In this document: positions 5,518-5,688 of the stretch, piece after piece
How the letters are laid out: each line of letters begins with the position of its first letter
Position numbering within the stretch: the stretch's first letter is position 1
Source of the DNA: Methanoregula sp.
GTDB lineage: Archaea > Halobacteriota > Methanomicrobia > Methanomicrobiales > Methanospirillaceae
Reading direction: 5' to 3'
Assembly (NCBI GenBank): GCA_003157895.1
Contig: PMKW01000066.1
Coordinates: 1 to 5,688 of the forward strand
Length of the DNA stretch: 5,688 nt
Program-made: the position numbers and the translations under genes
The notes under the pieces: model-generated
Seen by the model: the letters and a program-made list of their open reading frames with translations, nothing else
Database searches by the model: none
Told to the model about the DNA's origin: nothing

Positions 5518-5573
5518 CACAGCACGCACCCGCTGTGATTCCCGGGGGATCGACAACCCCGGGCAATACTTTT
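5518..5573 (+). terminator. Double hairpin and T-run terminator
   Basis: CACAGC/GCTGTG (5518-5537, 8-nt loop) is followed by the GC-rich CCCGGGG/CCCCGGG hairpin (5541-5563, 9-nt loop) and then T4 at 5570-5573. It would end a plus-strand RNA of about 420 nt started near 5152. The 5412-5517 stretch before it holds nothing else I can support. Confidence 0.45.
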
Positions 5574-5600
5574 CTCCCTGCGTTCTGCTGTTATCATAAG

Positions 5601-5640
5601 TATTATTATTCTTTTGAGCCAACAACTTCACAATTGTGAA
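5601..5640 (+). promoter_or_regulatory. Plus-strand promoter with palindromic operator, window end
   Basis: An AT-rich TATA-like tract TATTATTATT (5601-5610) precedes the perfect palindrome TTCACAATTGTGAA (5627-5640), centred about 28 bp downstream of it, the same geometry as the other copies. It should drive the gene starting at 5681. Confidence 0.6.
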
Positions 5641-5680
5641 ATGTAGCATATTCCACGATACGAAATCCGATAGCAGGAAC

Positions 5681-5688
5681 ATGGCAAT
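5681..5688 (+). CDS. Possible start of a downstream gene (only two codons visible)
   Basis: ATG GCA AT at the extreme end of the window, preceded by GCAGGAAC, a weak SD, and by the operator-bearing promoter at 5601-5640, giving a leader of about 50 nt. Nothing can be said about the product. Because it shares the operator with pdxS and cysK, it may belong to cysteine, sulfur or PLP metabolism, or be the regulator itself (inference). Confidence 0.3.

Noticed and set aside
5541..5563. tRNA T-arm-like sequence
   Set aside because: The stem is GC-rich with a 9-base loop lacking TTCRA; no anticodon or acceptor stem is found around it, so a terminator hairpin fits better.
5428..5682. Minus-strand 84-codon ORF at the window end
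   Set aside because: It overlaps the operator, a TATA-like tract and the strong hairpin at 5541-5563, and has no supporting start signal.

Overview
The window looks like part of a methanogenic euryarchaeal chromosome, most likely Methanomicrobiales (Methanoregula-like). This is an inference from style, not a database match. The supporting signs are GC-rich coding DNA, AT-rich TATA-type promoters instead of -35/-10 boxes, strong GGAGGTGA-type Shine-Dalgarno (SD) sites, T-run terminators, an archaeal PdxS, and bacterial-type cysteine genes of the kind these methanogens carry.

All confident genes lie on the minus strand. In transcription order they are: cysK (4792-3863), a spacer holding about eight small hairpins (3861-3651), a serine acetyltransferase fused to a MIP18/DUF59 domain (3628-2663), pdxS (2457-1561), an uncharacterised two-helix membrane protein (1408-656), a 41-codon ORF with an excellent SD (590-465), and the N-terminal 156 codons of a fold-type-I PLP aminotransferase (468-1, cut by the window edge). 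The 41-codon ORF and the aminotransferase share an ATGA stop/start overlap.

The right end, 4793-5688, is mostly regulatory. It holds the cysK promoter region and two plus-strand promoters. One precedes a weak 76-residue ORF (5181-5411) that ends near a hairpin/T-run terminator at 5541-5573. The other probably serves a gene that starts at 5681 and leaves the window.

The most striking regulatory signal is the palindrome TTCACAATTGTGAA. It occurs upstream of pdxS, cysK, the 5181 ORF and the 5681 start: one copy is full with longer arms (18 bp), one is full, one is a 12-bp core, and one has a single mismatch. In each case it lies about 23-34 bp downstream of a TATA-like element, where a repressor would cover the transcription start. 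This suggests one unidentified regulator linking PLP synthesis (PdxS) with PLP-dependent cysteine synthesis (CysE makes O-acetylserine, CysK converts it with sulfide to cysteine).

The second striking signal is the tandem hairpin array between cysK and cysE. Stem sequences change between copies while pairing is kept and the loops stay similar, which argues for selection on structure. No tRNA, rRNA, CRISPR array or insertion sequence was seen.
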